Source: an uncultured Butyricimonas sp.
GTDB lineage: Bacteria; Bacteroidota; Bacteroidia; Bacteroidales; Marinifilaceae
Direction: 5' to 3'
NCBI GenBank assembly: GCA_944321845.1
Contig: CALUMT010000017.1
Coordinates: forward strand, 58,927 to 122,926
Length of the DNA stretch: 64,000 bases
Every line of letters starts with the position of its first letter. Position 1 is the stretch's first letter. The position numbers and the translations under genes were made by a program. The notes below the pieces were generated by a model. It was given only the letters and a program-made list of their open reading frames with translations. It did not search any database and had not been told where the DNA came from. Below are positions 16,711 to 26,534 of the stretch, piece after piece.

Positions 16711-17796
16711 TTACAACAACTCCTCCACCTTCTTCCGTAATAAATTCCGGCGAAGTCCCTTTGCCACAATCTTTCCCTCTTTATCCACGGTCACGATAAA
16801 AGGTATCGCTTTAATTCCCAATAACGGCACTAAACCTTCATTCTTAAAACCGCCGGGATTACGCAAACTCATCCAAGGAATTTGTTCTTCCACACACGCC
16901 TTTTTCCAAGCCGGAGCAGAATCATCCAATGAGATACTGATCACTCGCAATCCTCGTTCCCGGAATTCCTCGTACAAGCGTTTCAGGCTTTGCATTTCCT
17001 TACGACAAGGACCACACCAAGAAGCCCAAAAATCTACTACGGTCACCTGCCCCACCAATGAATCAAAACGCAGGGTATCTCCCTCTTCCGTGATTCCCGT
17101 AAACCCGGGGAATGGCCGGCCTATAGCAGTAACGGACACCGTCTCCAGATCCTTTTTCAGGCTTTTACCCATTTCCGAACCTTGCATCTCCGGGGATAAA
17201 GCTTCAAATAATTGAGTCCCTCGCTCGTAACTTGCCTTCATTTCCTTACAGGCCAGATAAACCGAGAAAATGTTATCAGGATGCGCTTTCACGAAATCCA
17301 GCACAAGCGAAAAATAAAAATCATCATATTGCATGATGGCAGATAATATCTCATCCTGCATATCCGAATCATCCGAAGTCAGTTGGTTCAAATCATAATG
17401 CAGCGTAGCCTCCACGACCTTCGGCTCATAACGGGTAGCCACGATCGTGGCAAACTCCTTCCTCAATACATTGGCAGGGGAACCTTTCAAACTATCCGCA
17501 GACAACATGGTATAATCTCCCGAAAATTCCATCTCCTCCCCATCTAAGAGAAGCTCGACCTCCTTACCGGCAGCGGAAAGGATAAAAGCTCCCGGTTCCC
17601 GGGCTTCTCCCCGAATCGAGAAATTCCCGTTATCGAGAATCGCCGTCCCCACGATCCGGGAATCCCGGGACAGTAAAACGACCTGTCCCGAATCCAATCC
17701 CCGAATGTCTCCTTTCAGCGAGAAACGATATCCCTCACCCGGGATATGGCACCCGCTAAACAAGAATACACATATTACAGCTATCCAATATCTCAT
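16711..17796 (-). CDS. TlpA-like thioredoxin lipoprotein with DUF4369-like N-terminus
   Basis: 361 residues. The lipoprotein signal ends in FLFSGC (Cys16). An N-terminal beta domain of the DUF4369 type follows (GDIRGLDSGQVVLLSRDSRIVGTAILDNGNFSIRG), then a helical linker, then an AhpC/TSA-TlpA thioredoxin domain with VVDFWASWCGPCRKEM. It is the last gene of the locus, only seven bases after the metalloprotease gene. Such proteins reduce or exchange disulfides in the periplasm. In this setting a role in preparing disulfide-bonded protein substrates, or in maturing the secreted enzymes, is plausible but not shown. Confidence 0.85.
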   Translation of the reverse strand: MRYWIAVICVFLFSGCHIPGEGYRFSLKGDIRGLDSGQVVLLSRDSRIVGTAILDNGNFSIRGEAREPGAFILSAAGKEVELLLDGEEMEFSGDYTMLSADSLKGSPANVLRKEFATIVATRYEPKVVEATLHYDLNQLTSDDSDMQDEILSAIMQYDDFYFSLVLDFVKAHPDNIFSVYLACKEMKASYERGTQLFEALSPEMQGSEMGKSLKKDLETVSVTAIGRPFPGFTGITEEGDTLRFDSLVGQVTVVDFWASWCGPCRKEMQSLKRLYEEFRERGLRVISISLDDSAPAWKKACVEEQIPWMSLRNPGGFKNEGLVPLLGIKAIPFIVTVDKEGKIVAKGLRRNLLRKKVEELL

Positions 17797-17803
17797 GATT
17801 ACA

Positions 17804-20479
17804 TTATTTCAACATCCGTTGCAATTTATACAAAAGCGTCTGATAATGTGCCTTTGTCGCTCCTTGTGCCGAAGAAATTTTGCTTTCCAGCAATTCCTTG
17901 GTTTTCATCGCCATCGCGAAGATATCCGTCTGGGAATTATCGATAGCGGCAACACTCACTTCCTGCTGCCAGCCATAACCTTGACCGAACTGACGCAACG
18001 GATTTGCATTTAATACCATATTCCCCTGCTCCATTTCACGGGCTCGCAATTGCTTCTCGTATAACTGCAACACCCCGGTCTCATCCAACCGATAAGCCAA
18101 TCTGTCTTCCAGGGACGGAGCATAAGCCGCATTGAAAGAAACCAGATTCAACAGTCCCTTGTCTTTTTTCTCCCCGACAAACGTACTAACCATCATATCT
18201 ACCGTGATCGTCTGCAACATCTTATCCGCATCCGATAATTCCCGGTCCGCAATAGTGGGAGCAAATACCTCCTGATAATAATCCTCAAAGAACTCCGACA
18301 CGGTGTACGGATTCTCTTCCTTGGACATATAGGCTGACACCAGAATACCTTTGTACAAATCTTTCAATAATTTAGCGACACGGTTTCTTATCACGTGGGA
18401 ACCACGTACACCTATTGGGAACTTATCCTTTAATTTCTGGTTATCCAACCAATCACACGTGCGGAACTCATTCATCAACCAGGCGAAGGAGGCCTTTTGC
18501 ACCTCTCGTGACACGGAACGGTACGGTTCTCCCGGAGTTCCTTCCTTCACGGCTGTCAGATAGATTCCCCCGATATTATATACCACATTCCGGATATAAC
18601 GGTAATACTGGTTCACCAGTTCCGAGTACAAGTCCTGTTTATGACTACCGTCATAATCCTCCTTAATCCATTCATCCATGTGCTGCAGAATGTATTGCAG
18701 GTTCTTGATACCATACATACCGGCCTTCATGGGATCATCCCCCAAATCTTCCTCCAGGGCACTCGGGTCATAGCGGGAATACAATTGCTGACGGCCATAA
18801 CGGTATATCGGATCTCCGGCTTTCTCGTCCACGATCTTTTCCAACTCCTCTGCTTCCTCCCACATGTCTGCCACGTTCGGGAAGCACTGATAACTCCATT
18901 TTACCAGGAAATAATCATACACGCCCAGATCCGGCGGAGTCAGGCGAACCCCCTTGTCTCCCGGTTGGGCCACATAATTGAAACGGGCATAATCCATGAT
19001 GGAAGGAGTCGTACCGTACTTTTTCGTAAACTTGGCAGAACGTAATGAATCCACCGGATAAGCGGCAGAAGCCGACATATTGTGCATGAATCCCAGGGTA
19101 TGTCCTACCTCGTGAGCGACCACGTAAGCTATCGATTCCTCCAGAATGTCATCCGGCATTTTCTTCGAGCGCACGGAAGGATCCAGTTGGGCTGTCTGAA
19201 TAAAACGCCAGTTATTGATAATTTTCACCACATCATTATACACGAGTACCGTGGCCGCGATAATCTCACCCGTCGAAGGATCCACGTAGGACATTCCCAT
19301 GGCATTTTCCGTCGCAGAAGGAATATAACGGATACAGGAGTATTTCAGGTTATCCGGATCAAAGCTAGGATCATCCTTCGGGTATTCACGTACCTGAAGA
19401 ACATTCTTGAAACCGATTTTCTCGAAGGCTTTGTTCCAACGCAATGTCCCCTGACGGATGGCCTTTTTCCACAATTCGGGGAAAGCATCATCCATGTAGA
19501 ATACAATCGGTTTTTTCGGTTCCACCAATGCTCCTTTTCGATAAGCTTTCTCGTCCTTCGGTTCCACCCGCCAGCGATTGGCCAGATAATAACGGCGAAT
19601 CTGATCCTCCGATGTTGACAGGTAGTCTTTCGCGTTCAAGAATATACCCACCCGGGTATCCGCAATTCGGGGACGCATCTTCTCTTCCGGAAGCAACAAC
19701 AAAGAACGGGTAGCTTCCACCGACACGTTATTCTGGTATACCGAGAACAATAAATATTTCAAGGACACCTCGAATGACATCATCGTCTTGATGGTCAAGT
19801 TGTCGTCAAATGACTTCATCTCCGTCAGGAAGGATTCCGTCTTCGAGTTATAACGGGCACTCACGCTCAATCCGTCAACATCGCTGGGGAACAAGGGTAA
19901 AAACTCATTTTCTCGCAGGAAAAGTCCTGTCACATCGATCACCGCTGCCGTACTGTCCGGGTTATAAGCCTGAATCCGGTATGACTCTACCACCGGATCC
20001 AGTGTATTCTCCCGTACCGCTATGCCGATATTCTTTTCCCGAGGATCACTGGCCAAGCTACTGTTCACCTTTCTCAAGCATATCAGGGTATCCTCTCTGG
20101 TGAACTTAATATGACGAGTCTCTCGCAATCCGATGGAACATACCACATTGTTACTTGCCTGTGAAGGAACCGAAGATATGATCATCTCCCGATTCAGATA
20201 CTTGAACGGGAACTCGAAATAAACCTTGTCCTCAATTTTGTGTATCGTGATAAAATTACTTTTCACGGTACGTGTCTTCTTCCCTTTGAAAAGCATTTCA
20301 TAAGGCGTGGGCATTTTCACCTCCGTCTTTTCAAGCGCAGGTTCTTGCTTCTTCAATTCCTTTTTTGCTTTTTTGTCCGCACGGGCCAACGTATCCTGTC
20401 CTACATATTCCGTCCCGTACACTCCTCCAGCGAGGCCCATGCACAGCATCAGCCCCAGCACAATCATCTTCTTTCGCAT
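17804..20479 (-). CDS. Secreted zinc-dependent metalloprotease (metzincin-like, DUF5117/DUF4953 family)
   Basis: 891 residues with an N-terminal signal peptide (LGLMLCMGLAGGVYG). The zinc site is H456-E-V-G-H460-T-L-G-F-M-H466-N, the extended HExxHxxGFxH form with three histidine ligands seen in metzincin-type proteases. Before it lie DUF5118/DUF5117-like regions (TIHKIEDKVYFEFPFKYLNREM; DEKAYRKGALVEPKKPIVFYMDD) and after it SIMDYARFNYVAQPGD, fitting a Met-turn (SIMDY). All catalytic residues are present, so it should be active in the periplasm or at the surface. It sits directly after SusC/SusD and the metallopeptidase-like gene, which argues that the locus handles protein or peptide. Confidence 0.9.
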   Translation of the reverse strand: MRKKMIVLGLMLCMGLAGGVYGTEYVGQDTLARADKKAKKELKKQEPALEKTEVKMPTPYEMLFKGKKTRTVKSNFITIHKIEDKVYFEFPFKYLNREMIISSVPSQASNNVVCSIGLRETRHIKFTREDTLICLRKVNSSLASDPREKNIGIAVRENTLDPVVESYRIQAYNPDSTAAVIDVTGLFLRENEFLPLFPSDVDGLSVSARYNSKTESFLTEMKSFDDNLTIKTMMSFEVSLKYLLFSVYQNNVSVEATRSLLLLPEEKMRPRIADTRVGIFLNAKDYLSTSEDQIRRYYLANRWRVEPKDEKAYRKGALVEPKKPIVFYMDDAFPELWKKAIRQGTLRWNKAFEKIGFKNVLQVREYPKDDPSFDPDNLKYSCIRYIPSATENAMGMSYVDPSTGEIIAATVLVYNDVVKIINNWRFIQTAQLDPSVRSKKMPDDILEESIAYVVAHEVGHTLGFMHNMSASAAYPVDSLRSAKFTKKYGTTPSIMDYARFNYVAQPGDKGVRLTPPDLGVYDYFLVKWSYQCFPNVADMWEEAEELEKIVDEKAGDPIYRYGRQQLYSRYDPSALEEDLGDDPMKAGMYGIKNLQYILQHMDEWIKEDYDGSHKQDLYSELVNQYYRYIRNVVYNIGGIYLTAVKEGTPGEPYRSVSREVQKASFAWLMNEFRTCDWLDNQKLKDKFPIGVRGSHVIRNRVAKLLKDLYKGILVSAYMSKEENPYTVSEFFEDYYQEVFAPTIADRELSDADKMLQTITVDMMVSTFVGEKKDKGLLNLVSFNAAYAPSLEDRLAYRLDETGVLQLYEKQLRAREMEQGNMVLNANPLRQFGQGYGWQQEVSVAAIDNSQTDIFAMAMKTKELLESKISSAQGATKAHYQTLLYKLQRMLK

Positions 20480-20518
20480 ACAATAATTTAATTTATAAAT
20501 ATCTAATCCCTTTTAAAA

Positions 20519-21388
20519 TTATTTCAAATCCAATCCTGTTAAGGCCTCCAGGTCAATGTTATACAACCGTTTCATCTCATCCACAAGGATACCGCACCGT
20601 TTTTTACACAACCCGTCAGCATCAAACGGAGAATCGAATCCCCACATGGTATCAAACCACCAGGAATCCATTCCTATCTGATCCTCCGTGAATATCATAT
20701 TCAGGTACCCCAACATATCCTCTTTGGCTCCCATGTTCGGGGAATGCTTCACGATAGCATATTTTGATGCGTTGGACGCTGTAACTTTGGAATAGTCCAC
20801 CATGGCATAGAAGGCTTCCGGCACAACCATTTTCCCATAATCGATACAATACGAAATGTACGCCAGGTTCAACATGGCTTTGAATTCCTTTTTATCCACG
20901 CTGGCCAATGAAGCATTCACGTTCCCGATACAAATATTATCAAACGCATAGGTGTATTCCGCCAATGCAGCCTCTCCCTGGGACGATGGCTTTTTGAGTA
21001 TCGAATCCGCCAGCAGCACCTTACGGGGCAACGTCTCCTTCAAGGTGGATAATGGATACAGATCCAACCAATTTTCGAATACCATCCGCACCCCAAGTTC
21101 CAGAGCCTCTTCCTCCGGTAACACAACCTCCAACGGGTAATTGGTATTGGGATACAATCCCGTTATGTTCCAGTTGGCATCCAGCGACTCGTACCGATAC
21201 AACACGAATACTCCCGTGCTGTCATAAAACTCCACGATTTTATCATCAAATTCATGGTTTCCTTGCGGCAGAGTATACTTTTCCTCGATACCCTCCGGTA
21301 TAATGTCATCTTCCTGCGGATTACAATTCCATAACATTACACCCGCACTCAATAATAAAACAAGTCTCAATATTTTCATGGCTTTCAT
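20519..21388 (-). CDS. Putative zinc-binding metallopeptidase-like lipoprotein lacking HExxH
   Basis: 289 residues, lipoprotein signal ending at LWNC (Cys22) followed by NPQEDD. The middle (VRMVFENWLDLYPLSTLKETLPRKVLLADSI) and end (KEDMLGYLNMIF; CKKRCGILVDEMKRLYNIDLEAL) follow the Peptidase_Mx1 pattern found in SusCD loci. Where the family has its HExxH zinc motif, this protein reads LNLAYISYCIDYGK with no His or Glu, and no other HExxH occurs. It is therefore probably not a protease and may act as a binding protein. It lies five bases after SusD and upstream of the intact metalloprotease. The family call rests on pattern memory. Confidence 0.7.
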   Translation of the reverse strand: MKAMKILRLVLLLSAGVMLWNCNPQEDDIIPEGIEEKYTLPQGNHEFDDKIVEFYDSTGVFVLYRYESLDANWNITGLYPNTNYPLEVVLPEEEALELGVRMVFENWLDLYPLSTLKETLPRKVLLADSILKKPSSQGEAALAEYTYAFDNICIGNVNASLASVDKKEFKAMLNLAYISYCIDYGKMVVPEAFYAMVDYSKVTASNASKYAIVKHSPNMGAKEDMLGYLNMIFTEDQIGMDSWWFDTMWGFDSPFDADGLCKKRCGILVDEMKRLYNIDLEALTGLDLK

Positions 21389-21393
21389 TCTTT

Positions 21394-22887
21394 TTACAAC
21401 GGCATTCTAGTTCCCTGACTGGCTCCCGGATTCTGCACCAGTTTATCATTCCGGTCCATAGCCTCGGAAGGGATGGACAACACGTACATTTGATCCCTGG
21501 CCTCCAGGGCATACCTTTCATTTTGCTGTTCGTTCACGCACCACACTTTTTCCACGCGGGGCATCCCGTAACGGCGCAGATCAAACCAACGCTGTCCCTC
21601 GAAACACAATTCCCGCTGGCGTTCTTCCCGACACAACTGCAGCAACACGTCCGCATCCTGCATGGGAATAGCATCCAACACATTACCCTCTCCGGCGAAA
21701 ATACGTTTCGCCCGCAAGGTATTCAACAGGGCCAAACCTTCTATCCCGGCTGCCTGATCTCCTTCCTTATACTGTTCCAACAATGCCTCTGAAGCGTTCA
21801 ACCAAGCCTCGGCCGAACGGAATGCCTGTCCGAACGAGGAATTATAACGGTTCCATTTCGCAACCTTCAAACCGGCATACGAACCATCCAAACCGTTCGT
21901 GATGGAATCAAAGCAATACACCAAACGGCGATCCTGCAACGGTTCTTCCAGCACGAATAAATTACTCAGTTCTTCCGAGGGGATATAACTGTCATTCGCG
22001 TCTCCTCCCAACGAGTACCAGTTCCGGTTGGCTCCATACATCCACAAGATTTCCTCGTTACCACGTTCCAACTGGAGTGTGGTCGGCAATTCTCCTGTCA
22101 GATCCGCCAGCGTTGCATTTTCCATAACTACCCGGGCATGTTTCACCGCCTCTTCCCAATTCTCCATGTACAGGTAAACACGGGAAGCCAGCAAATGGGC
22201 TGCCAGATAATTCATCCGGTATACCGTTCGTACCCGTCCTTCCCGTTCCAGCAATTCAATACCCGCCTTCAAATCTTTCTCTATCTGCTCATACACTTCC
22301 TTTACCGAATGTCGGGCCGTTCTCTCTTCCACCAGATCCGGTTCCAGAATCAAAGGCACTCCAGGATTCTCACTTGGGTCTGTCTCATGATCATTATACG
22401 GCCAACCGTAATAGTTCACCAGTTGGAAATAGTAGTAAGCACGTAACACGTGGGCTTCTCCTTTCAACCGGGCCTTCTCCTCCTCTGTTCCGTCCGACTC
22501 ATCCCCGTAAGCCAACGCAATGTTACAACCCAGAATCCGCTTATAATAAGCCTCCCAGCAATTCATCCCGTCCGTCTGCGAATATCCAACGGCATCTTCC
22601 TGCTCCAGGGCCAATTCGAATGCTGCCGGTTGCCACTGGTAAAAACCCCGGTACAACAAGGCTGATTCGGAATGTTCCATCGGGGCCCTTCCCGTGAGTT
22701 CATCCCCCAGGTACGACACGATGGCATCCATCAATTCTCCCTCCTGGGGATAACCTTCTCCCCACAATAACTCCGAGAATGCCTGGGTCGTCTCCGGGAT
22801 AACCTCATCCTGCGAGTCCACGTTCAGGAAACTGTCACACGACCAGCACATCACCATCACGCTCAGTAATATATATAATCCTTTCAT
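21394..22887 (-). CDS. SusD/RagB-family outer membrane lipoprotein (protease locus)
   Basis: 497 residues. The lipoprotein signal ends at SC (MVMCWSC), followed by the typical SusD start DSFLNVDSQDEVIPET. TPR-like helices carry AYYYFQLVNYYGWPYND, and the C-terminal REERQRELCFEGQRWFDLRRYGMPRVEKV is a SusD signature. SusD proteins cap the SusC transporter and deliver the substrate. It is 16 bases after susC and five before the metallopeptidase-like gene, so the genes are cotranscribed. The substrate class here is inferred to be protein or peptide. Confidence 0.93.
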   Translation of the reverse strand: MKGLYILLSVMVMCWSCDSFLNVDSQDEVIPETTQAFSELLWGEGYPQEGELMDAIVSYLGDELTGRAPMEHSESALLYRGFYQWQPAAFELALEQEDAVGYSQTDGMNCWEAYYKRILGCNIALAYGDESDGTEEEKARLKGEAHVLRAYYYFQLVNYYGWPYNDHETDPSENPGVPLILEPDLVEERTARHSVKEVYEQIEKDLKAGIELLEREGRVRTVYRMNYLAAHLLASRVYLYMENWEEAVKHARVVMENATLADLTGELPTTLQLERGNEEILWMYGANRNWYSLGGDANDSYIPSEELSNLFVLEEPLQDRRLVYCFDSITNGLDGSYAGLKVAKWNRYNSSFGQAFRSAEAWLNASEALLEQYKEGDQAAGIEGLALLNTLRAKRIFAGEGNVLDAIPMQDADVLLQLCREERQRELCFEGQRWFDLRRYGMPRVEKVWCVNEQQNERYALEARDQMYVLSIPSEAMDRNDKLVQNPGASQGTRMPL

Positions 22888-22903
22888 AATCTTCGATTTT
22901 ACT

Positions 22904-25900
22904 TTACAAACTAATATTCAACGTAAAATTATACGAGGGCAACTGCGGTATAGCGGTACTGGAAGTTTCCGGATCCTGCTTGCTCAGTTTGCTGCTCTTC
23001 ACCAGGAAAAGGTCATTACCAGACACCTCCAGCATCATGCCCTTCATTCCCCACTTGCTGACCAGACTCCGTGGAAGAGTATAACTGAGTGATATCGTAC
23101 GGCAACGCAGGAAATCTCCGGAAACCACCCTGAAGTCTGAATTGTCCCACATCGTGTAGAAACTCTCCGAACCACCGGGATGATCATACATGGCACTCTT
23201 TCCCGGACGCAAGAAACCAGGATTGTCCGTGAAGGCCTCGTCTCCCGGCTTACGCCAGTGGGTCACGAATTGCGACGGTACATTCTCGTAATATTCCGGT
23301 ACGTTCAAAGCCAGACTGGAAGAATACACCGGACGAATCCGCACCTTGGCCCCAAGGTTGTAGGCAAAAGAAGCCCGCAACATGAACTGACGCCAGGTCA
23401 ACCGCGTGGTCAATCCTCCGGTCATGATCGGATTCGTGCGCCCGGAATAAACCAGGAACTTCGTCGGATCTTCCTTCATCTCCGCGTTCGTGTATCCCAT
23501 ACCCCCGTCATAATCAAAGACAGGTATTCCTTCCTCGTGTGTCAATCCCTTGTAGCGCCATGACCAAAAGCCTCCCACCGGATAGTCATTCAGCACCACG
23601 GTGCCGTCGATATAATCGGAATAACTCCGGTTTTCCGTCTTACGGCGTATCTTATCTCGGTTCAGCGAGAACACCGGAGACACGCTCCATTGCCAGTCAT
23701 TCGTCCGCACCGGCGTAATGGACAGGTACACGTCCAATCCCTCGTTCACGATATCCGCCCCATTCTGGTAAGCGGCATCAATTCCCAATTCCATCGGGAC
23801 CTCCAACGTGTACAGCAATTCTTTTCCTTTTTTCTTGTAATATTCTGCGGAACCGCTGATTTTTCCTTTCAACAACGAGAATTCCAAACCGACGTTTATC
23901 GTGTGAGTCTTCTCCCACCGCAAATCAGGATAAGGCAAACTCTTCAGATTCAGAAAATACTCTCCGACAGTCTCATCCACCGGCTTGTTCGGGTAAGAGG
24001 CTATCAATTCCGGTCCCACCGTGTTCACCACGTTTCCCTGCGATCCATACGAGAGTTTCAACGCCAGGTCATTCACGATTTCCTGTCCCTTCATCCAGTT
24101 CTCTTCCGTCACGTTCCACCGACCGGCCACACTCCAGATAGGCAAGAAGCGGTTGTTCGTGTTCTCCCCGAAACGACTGGAGGCATCCACACGGAAATTG
24201 GCATTCAACACGTAACGGTTTTTCCAACCGTAAGCCAGGGTGGCGAAAAGTGACATCTTGTTATCCACCCGGTCGACCAGTTTCACGGAATGCTTCGAGT
24301 AGGAGTCCCCGTAATTTTCCGCCAGATTACCGGCATCCGGCTGGTTGTACTCGTAATAAATCGTTTTTCCTCTATCCGGGAAATACCCGAATTCCGAAGT
24401 CTGGAAACCCGTTTGCTTCCGGGAGGACATTTCCCCTCCCAACATCGCGTTCAATGAATGAATCTCATCCCAGTATTTAGAGAAATTCAACCGGAAATTA
24501 GCCGTCCACGATGAAGAATTCTCCTCGTCCCGATCCAGTTTACCGCCATAGGGGTAAGGGGAGAGTTTCTCGTTCACGCTTCCCGGGTCCACCGAACCAT
24601 AGTCATATCCCCGCAAGCTGGCCATGTAATAGGATCGGTCCGTGGCCGTACGTTCGGTGAACGCCGCAGTCTTCCGGTAAGAAGCCAACGCATCGAATTT
24701 CAGGAAAGAGGTAATATTCCCCCGCAACATCAAAGTGGCACCCAACTCGTCTGTCTTCCCCACGTTTGATGTTTCCTCCAACTCCGTGAATATATTGTAG
24801 GTCAAATCATAATTAAACGTGTAATTCCCGGCGAACTCACCTTCCTTGATTTCCTCCGACACGTAGTTCGTGCTCCGGATATAACGCTCGTCAGGATACA
24901 ACGTGCGTGCCGTTGTCATGGCATAATCCATCGGGTTGACATTATTGAACCCGTCCACCTTCCGTTCGGAATATTCCACTTTCATATCCGCATCCAACCA
25001 CCGGGCCAAGGCCGTTTCCACCCGCAAGTTCATCGTGTAGCGACGTACCCGCTCCCCGTCAGCCGTACCCTTGTCATCATTATAGCTCAGCGAGACATAA
25101 TAGGAAGTCGAGTTATTTCCTCCCGAAACGGAAAGGGAATGGGTCTGCGACAGGGAATTGGAGAACAGCAAGTCAAACCAGTCCGTGTTCAACGCTTCCC
25201 GTTCCCGATATACCCGTTCCACCTCGCTGAACGGGATCTTGTTTTCCAGGTAATCGATCATCGCCTTCTCGAAACCGTACTTGGGGGTGGACTTGAACAC
25301 CAATCCATCCTCGAAGAATTCCTTTGACAGGGCCATACGCTCCCGGGAGTTCATCACGTCCGTCGAACGCTTGTATGATGGACGTTGCTTTACCGTCAAC
25401 GTTCCCGAATAATTGATGGAAGTACTCCCCGCTTTTCCTTTTTTCGTCGTCACCACGATAACCCCGTTCGCGGCACGCGTTCCGTAAATAGCCGTTGCCG
25501 AAGCATCTTTCAAGAACGTGATGCTTTCTATATCCATCGGGTTCAAACCGGAAATGGCATTACCGAACATCAGGTAATTCGGGTTCGTCATATCCAATGC
25601 TGCAGCCACATCCTCGTTGGCAATATTCACCGGGTCCTCACGCAACACACCATCAATCACCCACACCGGGGCTGCATTACCCAACAGCGTGGCCGTTCCC
25701 CGCATACGCATCTTCGGCAGGGCAGACGGACTACCCGACGTGTTCACGACCATCAAGCCCGGAATTTCTCCCTGCAACATCTCGTCAATGGACGAACGCC
25801 CCGGCTGCATCACATCAATTGCCTTCACCGAGTAAGTCGAACTGGCAGACAACCGCTTGTCTATTTTCTGGTAACCCGTCACCACCACCTCGTCAATCTC

Positions 25901-26515
25901 CGCCACTTCATCTTCCATCACCACGTTCAGCATTGGTTCTCCCGTCCATCTCACTTCCCGCGTCTTCATGCCCACGAACGAGAACACCAGTTCCACGGTA
26001 TCCCGCCCCATCGAGTTCAACGAGAATGCCCCGTTTTTATCCGAAGCCACCCCCACGGACGTCCCCTTGATGATGATCGTCACCCCGGGCAACAAATCCC
26101 CAGAACGGCTCCGCACCGTACCCCGGATTACGGCATCCTCTTTCTTCACATCATTCAATCGTCTGTTCAACACCACTACCCCGTTATCATACATGCAACG
26201 GATACCTTTATCCGCGAACACCTCATCCAATAACTCCATCACCTCCCGTTGTTCTGCCTTCACGTCAAAACGGGGAATATCCCGCACGTACTCGTTCTTG
26301 TACATAAAATGGATTCCTGTCTGCCGTTTCACCTCCGACAAGAACTCCTCCACGTTACACTGCCGTAAATGCAAAGTAACCTGCTGGTTCTGGGAAAAAG
26401 CGCTTCCCCGCGCCTGAACCAGTAACACGCTCGCCAGAAAACACACCAAACCCATCAAGCGGGCTATCCGCCGAATCGGGCAACGCGAGTCGTTTGTCAC
26501 ACCATAATTCTTCAT
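22904..26515 (-). CDS. SusC/RagA-family TonB-dependent transporter with STN domain (protease locus)
   Basis: 1203 residues. A signal peptide is followed by an STN domain at about 46-118 (VTLHLRQCNVEEFLSEVKRQTG), a carboxypeptidase-like beta domain (GTVRSRSGDLLPGVTIIIKG), the plug (GEIPGLMVVNTSGSP; TGTATLLG-type segment; ITFLKDASATAIYGTRAANG) and a 22-strand barrel ending in YNFTLNISL. The STN domain marks signal-transducing transporters that contact a FecR protein in the periplasm, and a FecR and an ECF sigma gene lie directly upstream. It imports the locus substrate with TonB energy. Confidence 0.95.
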   Translation of the reverse strand: MKNYGVTNDSRCPIRRIARLMGLVCFLASVLLVQARGSAFSQNQQVTLHLRQCNVEEFLSEVKRQTGIHFMYKNEYVRDIPRFDVKAEQREVMELLDEVFADKGIRCMYDNGVVVLNRRLNDVKKEDAVIRGTVRSRSGDLLPGVTIIIKGTSVGVASDKNGAFSLNSMGRDTVELVFSFVGMKTREVRWTGEPMLNVVMEDEVAEIDEVVVTGYQKIDKRLSASSTYSVKAIDVMQPGRSSIDEMLQGEIPGLMVVNTSGSPSALPKMRMRGTATLLGNAAPVWVIDGVLREDPVNIANEDVAAALDMTNPNYLMFGNAISGLNPMDIESITFLKDASATAIYGTRAANGVIVVTTKKGKAGSTSINYSGTLTVKQRPSYKRSTDVMNSRERMALSKEFFEDGLVFKSTPKYGFEKAMIDYLENKIPFSEVERVYREREALNTDWFDLLFSNSLSQTHSLSVSGGNNSTSYYVSLSYNDDKGTADGERVRRYTMNLRVETALARWLDADMKVEYSERKVDGFNNVNPMDYAMTTARTLYPDERYIRSTNYVSEEIKEGEFAGNYTFNYDLTYNIFTELEETSNVGKTDELGATLMLRGNITSFLKFDALASYRKTAAFTERTATDRSYYMASLRGYDYGSVDPGSVNEKLSPYPYGGKLDRDEENSSSWTANFRLNFSKYWDEIHSLNAMLGGEMSSRKQTGFQTSEFGYFPDRGKTIYYEYNQPDAGNLAENYGDSYSKHSVKLVDRVDNKMSLFATLAYGWKNRYVLNANFRVDASSRFGENTNNRFLPIWSVAGRWNVTEENWMKGQEIVNDLALKLSYGSQGNVVNTVGPELIASYPNKPVDETVGEYFLNLKSLPYPDLRWEKTHTINVGLEFSLLKGKISGSAEYYKKKGKELLYTLEVPMELGIDAAYQNGADIVNEGLDVYLSITPVRTNDWQWSVSPVFSLNRDKIRRKTENRSYSDYIDGTVVLNDYPVGGFWSWRYKGLTHEEGIPVFDYDGGMGYTNAEMKEDPTKFLVYSGRTNPIMTGGLTTRLTWRQFMLRASFAYNLGAKVRIRPVYSSSLALNVPEYYENVPSQFVTHWRKPGDEAFTDNPGFLRPGKSAMYDHPGGSESFYTMWDNSDFRVVSGDFLRCRTISLSYTLPRSLVSKWGMKGMMLEVSGNDLFLVKSSKLSKQDPETSSTAIPQLPSYNFTLNISL

Positions 26516-26534
26516 AACTTAGGTCTAATAATTA

